DNA from: JAJVID01 sp035275805
Lineage (GTDB): Bacteria; Acidobacteriota; Blastocatellia; RBC074
Assembly (NCBI GenBank): GCA_035275805.1
Contig: DATEMG010000736.1
Span: 1 to 10,584, forward strand
Reading direction: 5' to 3'
DNA length: 10,584 bases
The position numbers and the translations under genes are program-made. Positions within the stretch are counted from its first letter, which is position 1. Every line of letters starts with the position of its first letter. Below the pieces are notes generated by a model that did no database searches, was not told the DNA's origin, and was given only the letters and a program-made list of their open reading frames with translations. Positions 1-6,397 of the stretch are shown in pieces.

Positions 1-1
1 G

Positions 2-30
2 CGCTCGCTACCGCTCGCGGTACTGATCCG
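2..30 (-). repeat. REP-like palindromic repeat, copy 1
   Basis: These 29 bases recur exactly at 9090-9118, about 9 kb away, and their reverse complement recurs at 9033-9057. The core is a short hairpin, TACCGC-GA-GCGGTA on the minus strand, followed by GCGAGCG. A short intergenic sequence with its own stem-loop that recurs in both orientations is typical of REP elements. The family name and any link to a RAYT transposase are inference, as no such gene is in the window. The copy lies downstream of the receptor gene, beyond its terminator. Confidence 0.8.
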
Positions 31-68
31 GCGAGCCTTCGCGTATATGCGATCGCAAACTGCTCTGG

Positions 69-107
69 AAAAACGGTCGCGACCCGAACAGATCGAGCCG
101 CGACCGT
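69..107 (-). terminator. Rho-independent terminator of the TonB-dependent receptor gene
   Basis: Read on the minus strand, a perfect 9-bp stem (ACGGTCGCG / CGCGACCGT, arms at 99-107 and 73-81) encloses a 17-base loop and runs straight into a T-run (five A's at 69-73 on the plus strand). It begins 11 bases after the receptor stop codon at 119-121. A GC-rich stem plus T-tract directly after a stop is the standard intrinsic terminator layout. Confidence 0.82.
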
Positions 108-118
108 GAAGGGATTCA

Positions 119-3100
119 CTAGAAGCTCAACGTGGCGCGCAGGTTTATGGAGCGGCCCCCGCCCGGAGCGCCGATGACGCCGAACGACGTGCTGAAGACG
201 TTCAGCGCGCCGGGCGGCGTGCCGGGGGGTTGTCCGGCAATGGCCGCGTCGAGGGCCCATCTCGGATGATTTAGCACGTTGTTGGCGCCGGCAAAAATCT
301 CTAAGCGCCCCTTCTCCAAAATCTGGAAGGTCTTCGTCATCGAAAGGTCCCATTGAAAATTATTCTTGTCGCGGAGAAACAAGAGTTGTCCAAATTCGCC
401 GGGCGTCCTGTTCGGAATCAGGAACGCGGGGTTGGCCCGGCCGTCGGGACCGATCAACTGCGGGTCAACGGCGAGCCTCTGCAGATCGGTAGAGTTTGGT
501 CTATTCAAACGCGTCCGCGACGCATTGAACATCTCCTGGATCTGATCCAATGTGACGCCCGGAGCGAGCCGGACGCCGTTTGCGGCAGCGTCGTTGGTGT
601 TGTTTACGGTGTTGAATCCACCGCTGAGTTGGATGGGCGTTCCGGTATGGAAGACAAAGATCGAACCCAGGGTCCAGCCTCCAATCGCGCCATTGAGAAA
701 GCGGTTGTCGACTGACAGCCATTTTCCGCGTCCAATCGGCAGATCATATGTTCCGAATGATTGGATGACATGGGTTATGTCAAACGGAGACAAGCGGCGG
801 TTCAGACCAGGATCACGCAAAGTCAGATAATCGCGGCCTTGGTTCTGGGCATCCACAGTCAGATTGGTCAGGCTTTTGCTCCAGGTGTAATTGGTCGCCC
901 AATTCAGGCCCTGGGAGAAGCGCTGCCGGAACTGAATCTGCAAGCCGTTGTAGCTGCTCCAGCCGCCGTTATCCACAAAGTCCAGGCGGCCTGCGGAAAA
1001 GGGATTGAGCAGGAAGAAGTTGATCGGAAGAGTCCCCGGAGCGTTGGCCAGCGGTTGAACCCGCGCGCAAGGGCTGAAGTTGCTTCCGAACATGCGGCAT
1101 ACATAGTTCTGATTAGTGGCCAGCGTATTGGCCAGGTCGCCCGCGGCGCCGTTTAGCAGGTTTGTGACGAAAGCGGTGGACTGGTACCCATTTGCGGGCG
1201 TAGCCGCCGCCAGCGCCCCTCGCTGGCCAAAGGCCGCGTCGAAGATCGGCAACGCTATCTGTCCCGGACGGCCCAGATTCTGGAAGCTGGTGACGCCCGC
1301 CGCCTGATTTATCTCCAAATTCCGCTGCGCGTTCTTGAACTCTGCAAGGAAGCCGTTCCCGAATATATCGACCTCGTTCAAATTGCTCGTTCGCCAGGAG
1401 AGCTTCGATTGATTGCCCACGTAGCGGACTTCCAGCACGTTGTTTCGCCACAACTCGCGCTGGATGCCGAAGGTGTAATTGACGGTGTACGGCGCGCGCA
1501 GGTTTGGATCGAATCCTCTGAGGGTGCGCACGAAGGTCTGGTCCGCCTGGTTGATGACCTTCTTATATTCGGTTGTGCTGAACGCGAAGTTTGAAACTTT
1601 CAGCGGATTGGCCACAATGTCCGAAAGGGTATAGAAGGCCGGCAGATTGGTCGCGCCAGATTGGCCGGGGATGAGCGTGGTGGCGCCGATTGTCTTGCCC
1701 GCATTCGGCCCCAGGTTGGCCGCAAAAAATTGCGTCCCTTCGTCGTAAACGATAACTGAATATGAGCCGCGAAAGACCGTCTTCCCGTCGCCCAGTAGTT
1801 TGCCCATCAGACCATCAGTCTTCGAGGGATTCCAGGCGAAACCGAGGTTGGGCGCGAAGTTGTGCCAATCGGTGTTATATGGCACGCGCCCGACTTCCAC
1901 GGTCGGGTTGTTATTGCCGCTGAGTTCGCCTGGGGCGAAGAGTCTCTTCGAAGGCCCAAAGATGCTAGCCAGATCCGGCGACGCCGTAATGCTCTTGCCA
2001 TCCTTCATCGGGCCTTGAACCTCCCAGCGCAACCCGTAGTTTAGAGTCAGGCTCCTCCGTATGCGCCAACGGTCCTGCGCGTAGAGACCGCCCATGATCG
2101 AGTTGGTATGGGTGAAGTTCTGTTCCTGGATGCCGTCGTATTGGAGCGTCTCAGGGTTGACGACGCGGGTGAAACCGGCCGAGGCGACCCTGCCGGTCAG
2201 GAGGTTATAAAGCGCCAGGGGATCGCCAAGACTGTTCGGATTGATGCCGGGTACTGAAGCGGCGGTGAAGGCCTGTGACGCTTGCAGCGGGTCATTATTC
2301 GGGGTTCCGGTGGTGTATACCGGAAGTTGATAGACCACTCCGACGTCGTTCCAGGCGGTTTTGCGATAACTGCCCCCGAGCGTGATGGTATGCTGCCCGC
2401 GGTTCATCGTCAGCGTGTCGTACATTGTGGTAATGAAATGGCGACCAGTCACGTTCTGCTGATCGATGAACGGGATAACTGGGCTTGCCGGATTGCCATT
2501 TGCGAACGGCAAACTGTTGTTGTTGATGCGCAGCGGCGAGCCGTTGAACTGGTAGTGGCGGCCATATTCGTCGCGCGCGTTGGTGTCGCCGCTGTGCTGC
2601 ACGCCGTAGCGGAACTCGTTGAAGGTTTGGGGCGTGAACGTAGATTGCAGCGCCCCCGAATAGACGAAGTAACCGAGGCGGAACGGGTTGGTTCTTTCGA
2701 TATCCGGCACGGGTATGCGCCTTTCGCCCGGCTGCCACTCATGCCTGTAGTTCCAGGTAAAGGTCAGTTGCTGTTTTTGCGTCAGGTAGTGATCCAACCG
2801 AACGGTAGGAAAATATCTATAGGAGTTATTCTCCGCGTCCCATGTGTAAGTGTCGCGGTTGAGATCGGTGTCGGCAATCTTGGTGGCGAAATTCGGAATC
2901 TGGTTATTTATGCCGAGTATCGACTGGATGACCGGATCCTTGTTCAAAGGCAATTTATCCAGTGTGGGCGGGCCTGGCCGCTTGGAGGCCAAATCAATCA
3001 CGTCTACTGTTCTAAATTGATCGATTGTGCCGTTCACGACGTAGGTATAGATGCCGCTCTGAGCGGCCGGGGTCAGTACCGTGACGGTGCGAGGAGTTCT

Positions 3101-4066
3101 TATCGGCGCAAAGGTGCGCTCGAAGTTGACAAAGGCGAACAGCTTATCCTTGAAATAGCCGAAGGGAATCAGTGGCCCGCTGAAATTTCCTCCGTAGTTC
3201 TGAGTTCGATTGAAGGGGCGCTCCAGTCCCTGCGCGTTTCGGCTCCAGCTGTTAGCGTTAAACCTCTCGCTCGTAGGCTCGTAGAAGACGCTGCCGTGGT
3301 ATTGGGCGCCGCCGCGCCGTGTGGTGAACTTGATGTTCGCGCCGCTCTGCGCGCCGGAGTCCGCGCCCAGGCCGCCGGTTTCCACTGATACTTCCTCGAT
3401 CGCGCCCAGACGAACCGGAACTGTCATAAAGAAGACGGTTCCGCCGCTCTTGAAACCGTTCGAGGCGTCATTGATCCCGTCAACAGTGACGTTGACGGCG
3501 CCGCCGGCCAGGTTATTGTATCGCGTGTTGCCTCCTGCGGGAGGAGAAGCTCCGGGAGAGAGTCTGGCCAGAGCGAGCGCGCCGCCGCGGTTTCCGAGGG
3601 GCAATTGAGTAATCATCTTTGTGCTGAGGGTGCTCGCCACCAATTGAGAGGTGGTCTCCAGCGCCTGCACCTCGCTTGCGGACACCGTGACGGTCTCTGA
3701 TGCCGCGCCCAGTTCCAGGACGAATTTCACGTCGGCGGTCTGGTTTGTCGAAACGGAGATGTTGTTGAGAGTCGCCGTTTTAAATCCCGGCGCCGTCACC
3801 GTGACCACGTATGAGCCAATCGCCAGATCCGGGAACAGGAATGTCCCGCCGTTAGTCGAAGTGGCCTCTTTCGTAATGCCGGTTTGCGCATCTTTCAAGG
3901 TGACTTTGGCGTTAGCGACCGCTGCGCTGTTCGGGTCGATGACGGTCCCGGAGACCGCCCCGACGATTCGCAACTGCGCCCAGGCGTTAGGCGCAAGCAA
4001 AATCGCAATCGCCAGCAATCCTGTTATTTTCAAATATGTGTTTGGGTTCTTCGCATGGGGTTTCAT
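119..4066 (-). CDS. TonB-dependent receptor, Oar-like, with carboxypeptidase-regulatory-like N-terminal domain
   Basis: Large outer-membrane receptor of 1315 residues, which by family would bind a ligand at the cell surface and import it using TonB/ExbBD energy; the ligand cannot be told from sequence. Residues 1-30 form a Sec signal peptide ending NAWA before Q31. About residues 35-115 are a carboxypeptidase-regulatory-like beta-sandwich (SGTVIDPNSAAVANAKVTL, then a GSYVVTVTAPGFK stretch). A plug-like region follows (ETVTVSA, then TKMITQLPLGNRGG). The rest has the alternating aromatic pattern of a beta-barrel and ends in Phe, as outer-membrane barrels do. I chose ATG 4066 because GGAGG lies 7 bases upstream and it starts directly with the signal peptide; an in-frame ATG at 4159 would add 31 unlikely residues encoded by the leader hairpins. 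The gene is divergent from the other four and has its own terminator. Such receptors are expanded in Acidobacteriota; length and domain order fit. Confidence 0.93.
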   Translation of the reverse strand: MKPHAKNPNTYLKITGLLAIAILLAPNAWAQLRIVGAVSGTVIDPNSAAVANAKVTLKDAQTGITKEATSTNGGTFLFPDLAIGSYVVTVTAPGFKTATLNNISVSTNQTADVKFVLELGAASETVTVSASEVQALETTSQLVASTLSTKMITQLPLGNRGGALALARLSPGASPPAGGNTRYNNLAGGAVNVTVDGINDASNGFKSGGTVFFMTVPVRLGAIEEVSVETGGLGADSGAQSGANIKFTTRRGGAQYHGSVFYEPTSERFNANSWSRNAQGLERPFNRTQNYGGNFSGPLIPFGYFKDKLFAFVNFERTFAPIRTPRTVTVLTPAAQSGIYTYVVNGTIDQFRTVDVIDLASKRPGPPTLDKLPLNKDPVIQSILGINNQIPNFATKIADTDLNRDTYTWDAENNSYRYFPTVRLDHYLTQKQQLTFTWNYRHEWQPGERRIPVPDIERTNPFRLGYFVYSGALQSTFTPQTFNEFRYGVQHSGDTNARDEYGRHYQFNGSPLRINNNSLPFANGNPASPVIPFIDQQNVTGRHFITTMYDTLTMNRGQHTITLGGSYRKTAWNDVGVVYQLPVYTTGTPNNDPLQASQAFTAASVPGINPNSLGDPLALYNLLTGRVASAGFTRVVNPETLQYDGIQEQNFTHTNSIMGGLYAQDRWRIRRSLTLNYGLRWEVQGPMKDGKSITASPDLASIFGPSKRLFAPGELSGNNNPTVEVGRVPYNTDWHNFAPNLGFAWNPSKTDGLMGKLLGDGKTVFRGSYSVIVYDEGTQFFAANLGPNAGKTIGATTLIPGQSGATNLPAFYTLSDIVANPLKVSNFAFSTTEYKKVINQADQTFVRTLRGFDPNLRAPYTVNYTFGIQRELWRNNVLEVRYVGNQSKLSWRTSNLNEVDIFGNGFLAEFKNAQRNLEINQAAGVTSFQNLGRPGQIALPIFDAAFGQRGALAAATPANGYQSTAFVTNLLNGAAGDLANTLATNQNYVCRMFGSNFSPCARVQPLANAPGTLPINFFLLNPFSAGRLDFVDNGGWSSYNGLQIQFRQRFSQGLNWATNYTWSKSLTNLTVDAQNQGRDYLTLRDPGLNRRLSPFDITHVIQSFGTYDLPIGRGKWLSVDNRFLNGAIGGWTLGSIFVFHTGTPIQLSGGFNTVNNTNDAAANGVRLAPGVTLDQIQEMFNASRTRLNRPNSTDLQRLAVDPQLIGPDGRANPAFLIPNRTPGEFGQLLFLRDKNNFQWDLSMTKTFQILEKGRLEIFAGANNVLNHPRWALDAAIAGQPPGTPPGALNVFSTSFGVIGAPGGGRSINLRATLSF

Positions 4067-4073
4067 AACCAAA

Positions 4074-4078
4074 CCTCC
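4074..4078 (-). promoter_or_regulatory. Ribosome binding site that decides the receptor start
   Basis: On the minus strand GGAGG is followed by 7 bases and then ATG at 4066. Nothing comparable is placed correctly for the longer in-frame ATG at 4159, so this site supports the shorter protein that begins with the signal peptide. Confidence 0.85.
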
Positions 4079-4087
4079 GTCTGAGAG

Positions 4088-4140
4088 GGGGCCGCAGTGA
4101 TAAGCAGCCCCGATTGGATAATGGCTGACTCGCGTCAGCC
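4088..4140 (-). promoter_or_regulatory. Structured leader of the receptor mRNA: two tandem hairpins
   Basis: Reading toward the receptor, the first hairpin has a perfect 7-bp stem, GGCTGAC / GTCAGCC (4134-4140 and 4123-4129), closed by the tetraloop GCGA, a GNRA loop. The second is GGGGCTGC-TTATCACT-GCGGCCCC (4088-4111), which pairs fully as RNA if one G-U wobble is allowed. The ribosome site begins 9 bases further on. Two adjacent stable hairpins just before the ribosome site suggest post-transcriptional control or mRNA protection. I recognise no known riboswitch; in particular I see no B12-box sequence. Confidence 0.5.
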
Positions 4141-4255
4141 CTCCTATTTTGATCTCCATCCCAGCAAAGCCGCCTCGGTGATCATTGGGTATTTGTAGTT
4201 GTCCGTAAGTTTGGTAAGCTCAATTTCTCAGGTTTCAGACAAATATTGTTTGCGA

Positions 4256-4293
4256 TTGAGCCTCAAATGATCATCGCCTGAGTGAATCACTCA
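4256..4293. promoter_or_regulatory. Cluster of three perfect palindromes, candidate operators
   Basis: Three perfect palindromes occur within 38 bases: TTGAGCCTCAA (4256-4266), ATGATCAT (4267-4274) and TGAGTGAATCACTCA (4279-4293). The first and third share TGAG/CTCA half-sites, and another CTCAA lies at 4219-4223. They sit about 190-230 bases upstream of the receptor start and roughly 225-260 upstream of the isomerase start, so a regulator bound here could act on either. The binding protein is unknown and operator function is inferred from symmetry only. Confidence 0.4.
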
Positions 4294-4330
4294 ACGGGGC
4301 GACGCGTCTTGTATCGTTTTAGGAGAGTTT

Positions 4331-4452
4331 GAACCGGCTTAGGGGGGGATAACCGCCAGGAGTGGAGTGGCCAGGAGTGGATTGGGAGGACGGGATGCTG
4401 GAGATTTCTGCATTCCCCAATACCCTGGTCCCACCCCTCCCTAATCGGGTTC
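4331..4452. repeat. 122-bp element with imperfect terminal inverted repeats
   Basis: The 18-base ends GAACCGGCTTAGGGGGGG (4331-4348) and, reverse-complemented, GAACCCGATTAGGGAGGG (4435-4452) match at 15 positions. Inside lies a direct repeat of CCAGGAGTGGA (4356-4366 and 4371-4381). The layout resembles a small non-autonomous element, but I see no flanking target-site duplication and no second copy here, so a mobile origin is a weak inference. Confidence 0.4.
4423..4441 (-). other. Canonical G-quadruplex motif
   Basis: On the minus strand the order is GGG-A-GGGG-T-GGG-ACCA-GGG, four G-tracts with loops of 1 to 4 bases, which meets the usual three-tetrad rule. It ends 75 bases before the isomerase start, on the strand opposite to that gene. 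Folding and any effect on transcription are untested. Confidence 0.6.
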
Positions 4453-4516
4453 ATGCGGCCTTATTGCCATACAAGACCCTATCGAAGTCGGGAGGTCTAC
4501 TAACGAAGGGACGTCT

Positions 4517-5176
4517 ATGAACATGAAGAGTATTGTGGCCTTATTCGCTCTGCTGGCCGCGGCGCTACCGCCTGGTCAGGGGCAGGCGCCATCGCTCCTG
4601 CTCACGCCCGAAGCGCCGGAGATGAACCGCCGCGCGCCGGAACGTTTCAACGTTCGGGTCGAAACGAGCAAAGGCGTCATCCTGATCGAAGTTCATCGCG
4701 ATTGGGCGCCGAACGGCGCTGATCGTTTTTACAATCTCGTCCGCGCCGGCTATTACAATCAAGTGCGTTTCCATCGCGTCATCGAAGGGCGATGGGCGCA
4801 ATTCGGCATCAACGGCGACCCGAAGGTTTCCTCCGTCTGGCGTGCGCGGACGATCCCGGACGACCCGCGCCGCGAATCGAACGTGCGCGGAACGGTCGCT
4901 TACGCCTTCGCCGTGGCGAACGGCAGGACGACGCAGATTTTCATAAACCTGCGAGACAATTCGGCGACGCACGATGCAGAGCCGTTTGCGCCTTTCGGCC
5001 GGGTTGCCGAAGGCATGGACGTGGTGGACAAGCTCAACCACGAGTATGGCGAATCGGCGGGAGGCGGCATCCGCGCCGGTAAGCAAGGCCCGCTCTTCGA
5101 GGGCGGCGCCGATTATATCAATCGCAACTTTCCGCGTCTCGATTACATCGTCCGCGCCACCGTCGTCGAGCGCTAA
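4517..5176 (+). CDS. Exported cyclophilin-type peptidyl-prolyl cis-trans isomerase
   Basis: Protein of 219 residues. Cyclophilins catalyse cis-trans isomerisation of X-Pro bonds during folding; this one should act in the periplasm. Residues 1 to about 24 form a signal peptide (basic MNMK start, hydrophobic VALFALLAAAL, then GQGQA). The cyclophilin domain covers about 44-216: ETSKGVILIEVHRDWAPNGA is its first strand region, FHRVI (85-89) supplies the catalytic Arg87, and QIFIN (140-144) matches the QFFI active-site strand with Ile for Phe. The usual QGGDP is replaced by QFGINGDP (95-102). These changes resemble an exported subfamily common in environmental bacteria, so activity is likely but not certain. 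AAGGGA 6 bases upstream is a modest ribosome site; Met3 is an alternative start. It is first of four co-directional genes, 79 bases before the next, and could assist folding of the exported products. Confidence 0.9.
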   Translation: MNMKSIVALFALLAAALPPGQGQAPSLLLTPEAPEMNRRAPERFNVRVETSKGVILIEVHRDWAPNGADRFYNLVRAGYYNQVRFHRVIEGRWAQFGINGDPKVSSVWRARTIPDDPRRESNVRGTVAYAFAVANGRTTQIFINLRDNSATHDAEPFAPFGRVAEGMDVVDKLNHEYGESAGGGIRAGKQGPLFEGGADYINRNFPRLDYIVRATVVER

Positions 5177-5177
5177 A

Positions 5178-5223
5178 ACACGAAGGGGCGCAAAGATTTT
5201 TATTCCTTTGTGATTCTTCGTGT
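5178..5223. repeat. Interrupted inverted repeat between the isomerase and beta-propeller genes
   Basis: Arms 5178-5195 and 5206-5223 pair as ACACGAAG / CTTCGTGT and CAAAG / CTTTG, with an unpaired 5-base internal loop on each side and a 10-base AT-rich hairpin loop. It begins 2 bases after the isomerase stop. As RNA it would form a hairpin at the 3' end of that message, but no T-run follows the stem, so it is not a standard terminator. From general familiarity, CTTCGTG/CTTTGTG-type words recur between genes in environmental bacterial genomes; this may be one such repeat. Confidence 0.55.
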
Positions 5224-5244
5224 TCTTTGTGGACGATTTTTCTG

Positions 5245-5250
5245 AGGAGG
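5245..5250 (+). promoter_or_regulatory. Ribosome binding site selecting a TTG start
   Basis: A full AGGAGG lies 5 bases before TTG at 5256. The only upstream in-frame alternative, GTG at 5220, overlaps the 5178-5223 inverted repeat, has no ribosome site, and would place charged residues (VDDFSEE) ahead of the signal peptide. This makes TTG the best start. Confidence 0.8.
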
Positions 5251-5255
5251 TTTCA

Positions 5256-6245
5256 TTGAAAACACAACTGTCTAAAACCGCTCTCGGCTGCGCGCTGTTC
5301 TGCGCGCTCTTTGCCACGGTCGATCTTTCGGCGCAAATGAAAGCCGAGAAATCTATGGATAACGCGCGCGATTATCGCGTGCTCGGCGCAGACAAAAAGC
5401 GGGTCGCGATCGTGAACGCCAAGGGCGAGATTGAATGGGAGGCGCCCAATAACGACGCGCGCGAGATTCACGACATCCAGATGCTGCCCAACGGCGCCGT
5501 GCTCTTTCAGACGAGCTACACGACCGTCGTCGAGATGAACCGAGACAAGCAGGTCGTCTGGCGGTACGAAGCCAAGCCTAAGGAGGGCTACACCGGCCGC
5601 ATCGAGATTCATTCGTATCAGCGTTTGAAGAATGGGCTGACGATGATCGCCGAGAGCGGCAACGCCCGCCTCGTCGAAGTGGACAAGAAAGGTCAGATCG
5701 TCAAGGAGATCGCGCTTACGATCGAGCGCCCCAACGCCCACCGAGACACGCGCATGGTACGCAAGCTCGACAACGGCCATTACCTGGTCTGTCACGAGGG
5801 CGACGGCAAATTGCGCGAATATGACGGCGCGGGGAAAGTAGTGTGGACTTACGAGATGGATTTGAACGGCCGCCCGGCCTCGCCCGGCCACGGCCCCGAA
5901 GGGCATGGCGTCGCGGTCTTCGGCGCCATTCGTATGCCGAACGGCAACACTATGATCGCCGGCGGCAACAACAACCGGGTGCTCGAAGTCACGCCCGCAG
6001 GCAAGGTCGTCTGGAGCGTTGACCAGAAAGAATTGCCTGGAGTCACGCTCGCGTGGGTGACAACATTGCAACTCTTGCCCAACGGCAATCTGATCATCGG
6101 CAACACGCATGCGGGCCCGGATAATCCACAGCTCATTGAAGTCACGCGCGACAAGAAAGTAGTCTGGACGTTCAAAGACTTCACGAACTTCGGCAATAAC
6201 CTGGTGGCGGCGCAGGCGTTGGTCAAGGGGAAGGTAATCCGATAG
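5256..6245 (+). CDS. Secreted beta-propeller protein (PQQ-binding-like / arylsulfotransferase-like)
   Basis: Protein of 329 residues starting at TTG with MKTQLSK, a hydrophobic stretch and a cleavage-like LSAQ near residue 27, so probably periplasmic. The mature part is built of repeats in which a strand with x-NG-x (LPNG 77-80, then KNG, DNG, MPNG, and LPNGN 274-278) precedes an acidic-Gly or similar turn and a VVW strand (EMNRDKQVVWRYEA, EYDGAGKVVWTYEM, EVTPAGKVVWSVDQ, EVTRDKKVVWTFKD). Five to six such units make a propeller close in length to a complete one. The pattern resembles PQQ-dependent dehydrogenase propellers and arylsulfotransferase-like proteins, but I cannot identify catalytic residues, so enzyme activity is not claimed; a binding or scaffold role is equally possible. 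It ends in two consecutive in-frame TAG stops. It sits between the isomerase and the PSD1 cytochrome, and co-transcription with both is plausible. Confidence 0.82.
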   Translation: MKTQLSKTALGCALFCALFATVDLSAQMKAEKSMDNARDYRVLGADKKRVAIVNAKGEIEWEAPNNDAREIHDIQMLPNGAVLFQTSYTTVVEMNRDKQVVWRYEAKPKEGYTGRIEIHSYQRLKNGLTMIAESGNARLVEVDKKGQIVKEIALTIERPNAHRDTRMVRKLDNGHYLVCHEGDGKLREYDGAGKVVWTYEMDLNGRPASPGHGPEGHGVAVFGAIRMPNGNTMIAGGNNNRVLEVTPAGKVVWSVDQKELPGVTLAWVTTLQLLPNGNLIIGNTHAGPDNPQLIEVTRDKKVVWTFKDFTNFGNNLVAAQALVKGKVIR

Positions 6246-6272
6246 TAGCGGTGAAGCAAAAGTTTTGCGACA

Positions 6273-6383
6273 AATTTCATTTTCCATTTTCCATATTACG
6301 ATTGCCATTTGCCATTGCTACTGCCGCGCGTTTCCGGCAATGACAAATGACCATCGTAGATATGGAAAATGGAAAATGAAATT
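6273..6383. repeat. Long heptamer-based inverted repeat upstream of the PSD1 gene
   Basis: Outer arms 6273-6296 and 6360-6383 are perfect 24-base reverse complements built on ATTTTCC heptamers (GGAAAAT on the right). After one bulged base, inner arms 6297-6318 and 6337-6358, built on TTGCCAT heptamers, match at 19 of 22 positions. The 18-base loop is 6319-6336. The total is a stem of about 46 bp filling most of the gap between the beta-propeller and PSD1 genes. The PSD1 ribosome site GGAGGGGG begins at 6384, the very next base. There is no T-run, so it is not a simple terminator; it could impede read-through, stabilise the upstream mRNA or affect PSD1 translation. Confidence 0.85.
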
Positions 6384-6397
6384 GGAGGGGGAGTCAG

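Larger units (their letters stand above)
4067..4516. other. Divergent intergenic region between the receptor and isomerase genes
   Basis: About 450 bases with no convincing gene. From the receptor side it holds the receptor's ribosome site, two leader hairpins (4088-4140), a stretch rich in TTGAG/CTCAA half-sites with three short palindromes (4256-4293), and an imperfect inverted repeat with a G-rich minus strand (4331-4452). Promoters for both directions should lie here, but I found no -35/-10 pair of acceptable spacing on either strand and do not call one. Confidence 0.7.

Noticed and set aside
2282..3388. Plus-strand open frame of 368 codons inside the receptor gene
   Set aside because: It is antisense to a clearly coding receptor, has no recognisable domain or signal, and is rich in Arg, Val and Ala as expected of a shadow frame.
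4088..4140. Cobalamin riboswitch, often found before TonB-dependent receptors
   Set aside because: No B12-box-like sequence or multi-stem core is visible; only two simple hairpins.
4067..4159. N-terminal extension of the receptor starting at 4159
   Set aside because: The 31 added residues are encoded by leader hairpins and the ribosome site, and they precede a complete signal peptide.
4067..4516. Sigma-70 promoters for the divergent genes
   Set aside because: Partial matches exist (for example TACAAAT on the minus strand near 4190), but none has a fair -35 box at 16-18 bases, so no promoter is called.
4565..5317. Minus-strand open frame of 250 codons opposite the isomerase
   Set aside because: Antisense to a clear cyclophilin and running through the 5178-5223 palindrome; no protein-like features.
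5253..6308. Minus-strand open frame of 351 codons opposite the beta-propeller gene
   Set aside because: Fully antisense to a gene with a signal peptide and repeated propeller strands; composition is that of a reverse-complement shadow.
6273..6383. Rho-independent terminator after the beta-propeller gene
   Set aside because: The stem is long but AT-rich and no T-tract follows it; a ribosome site follows immediately.
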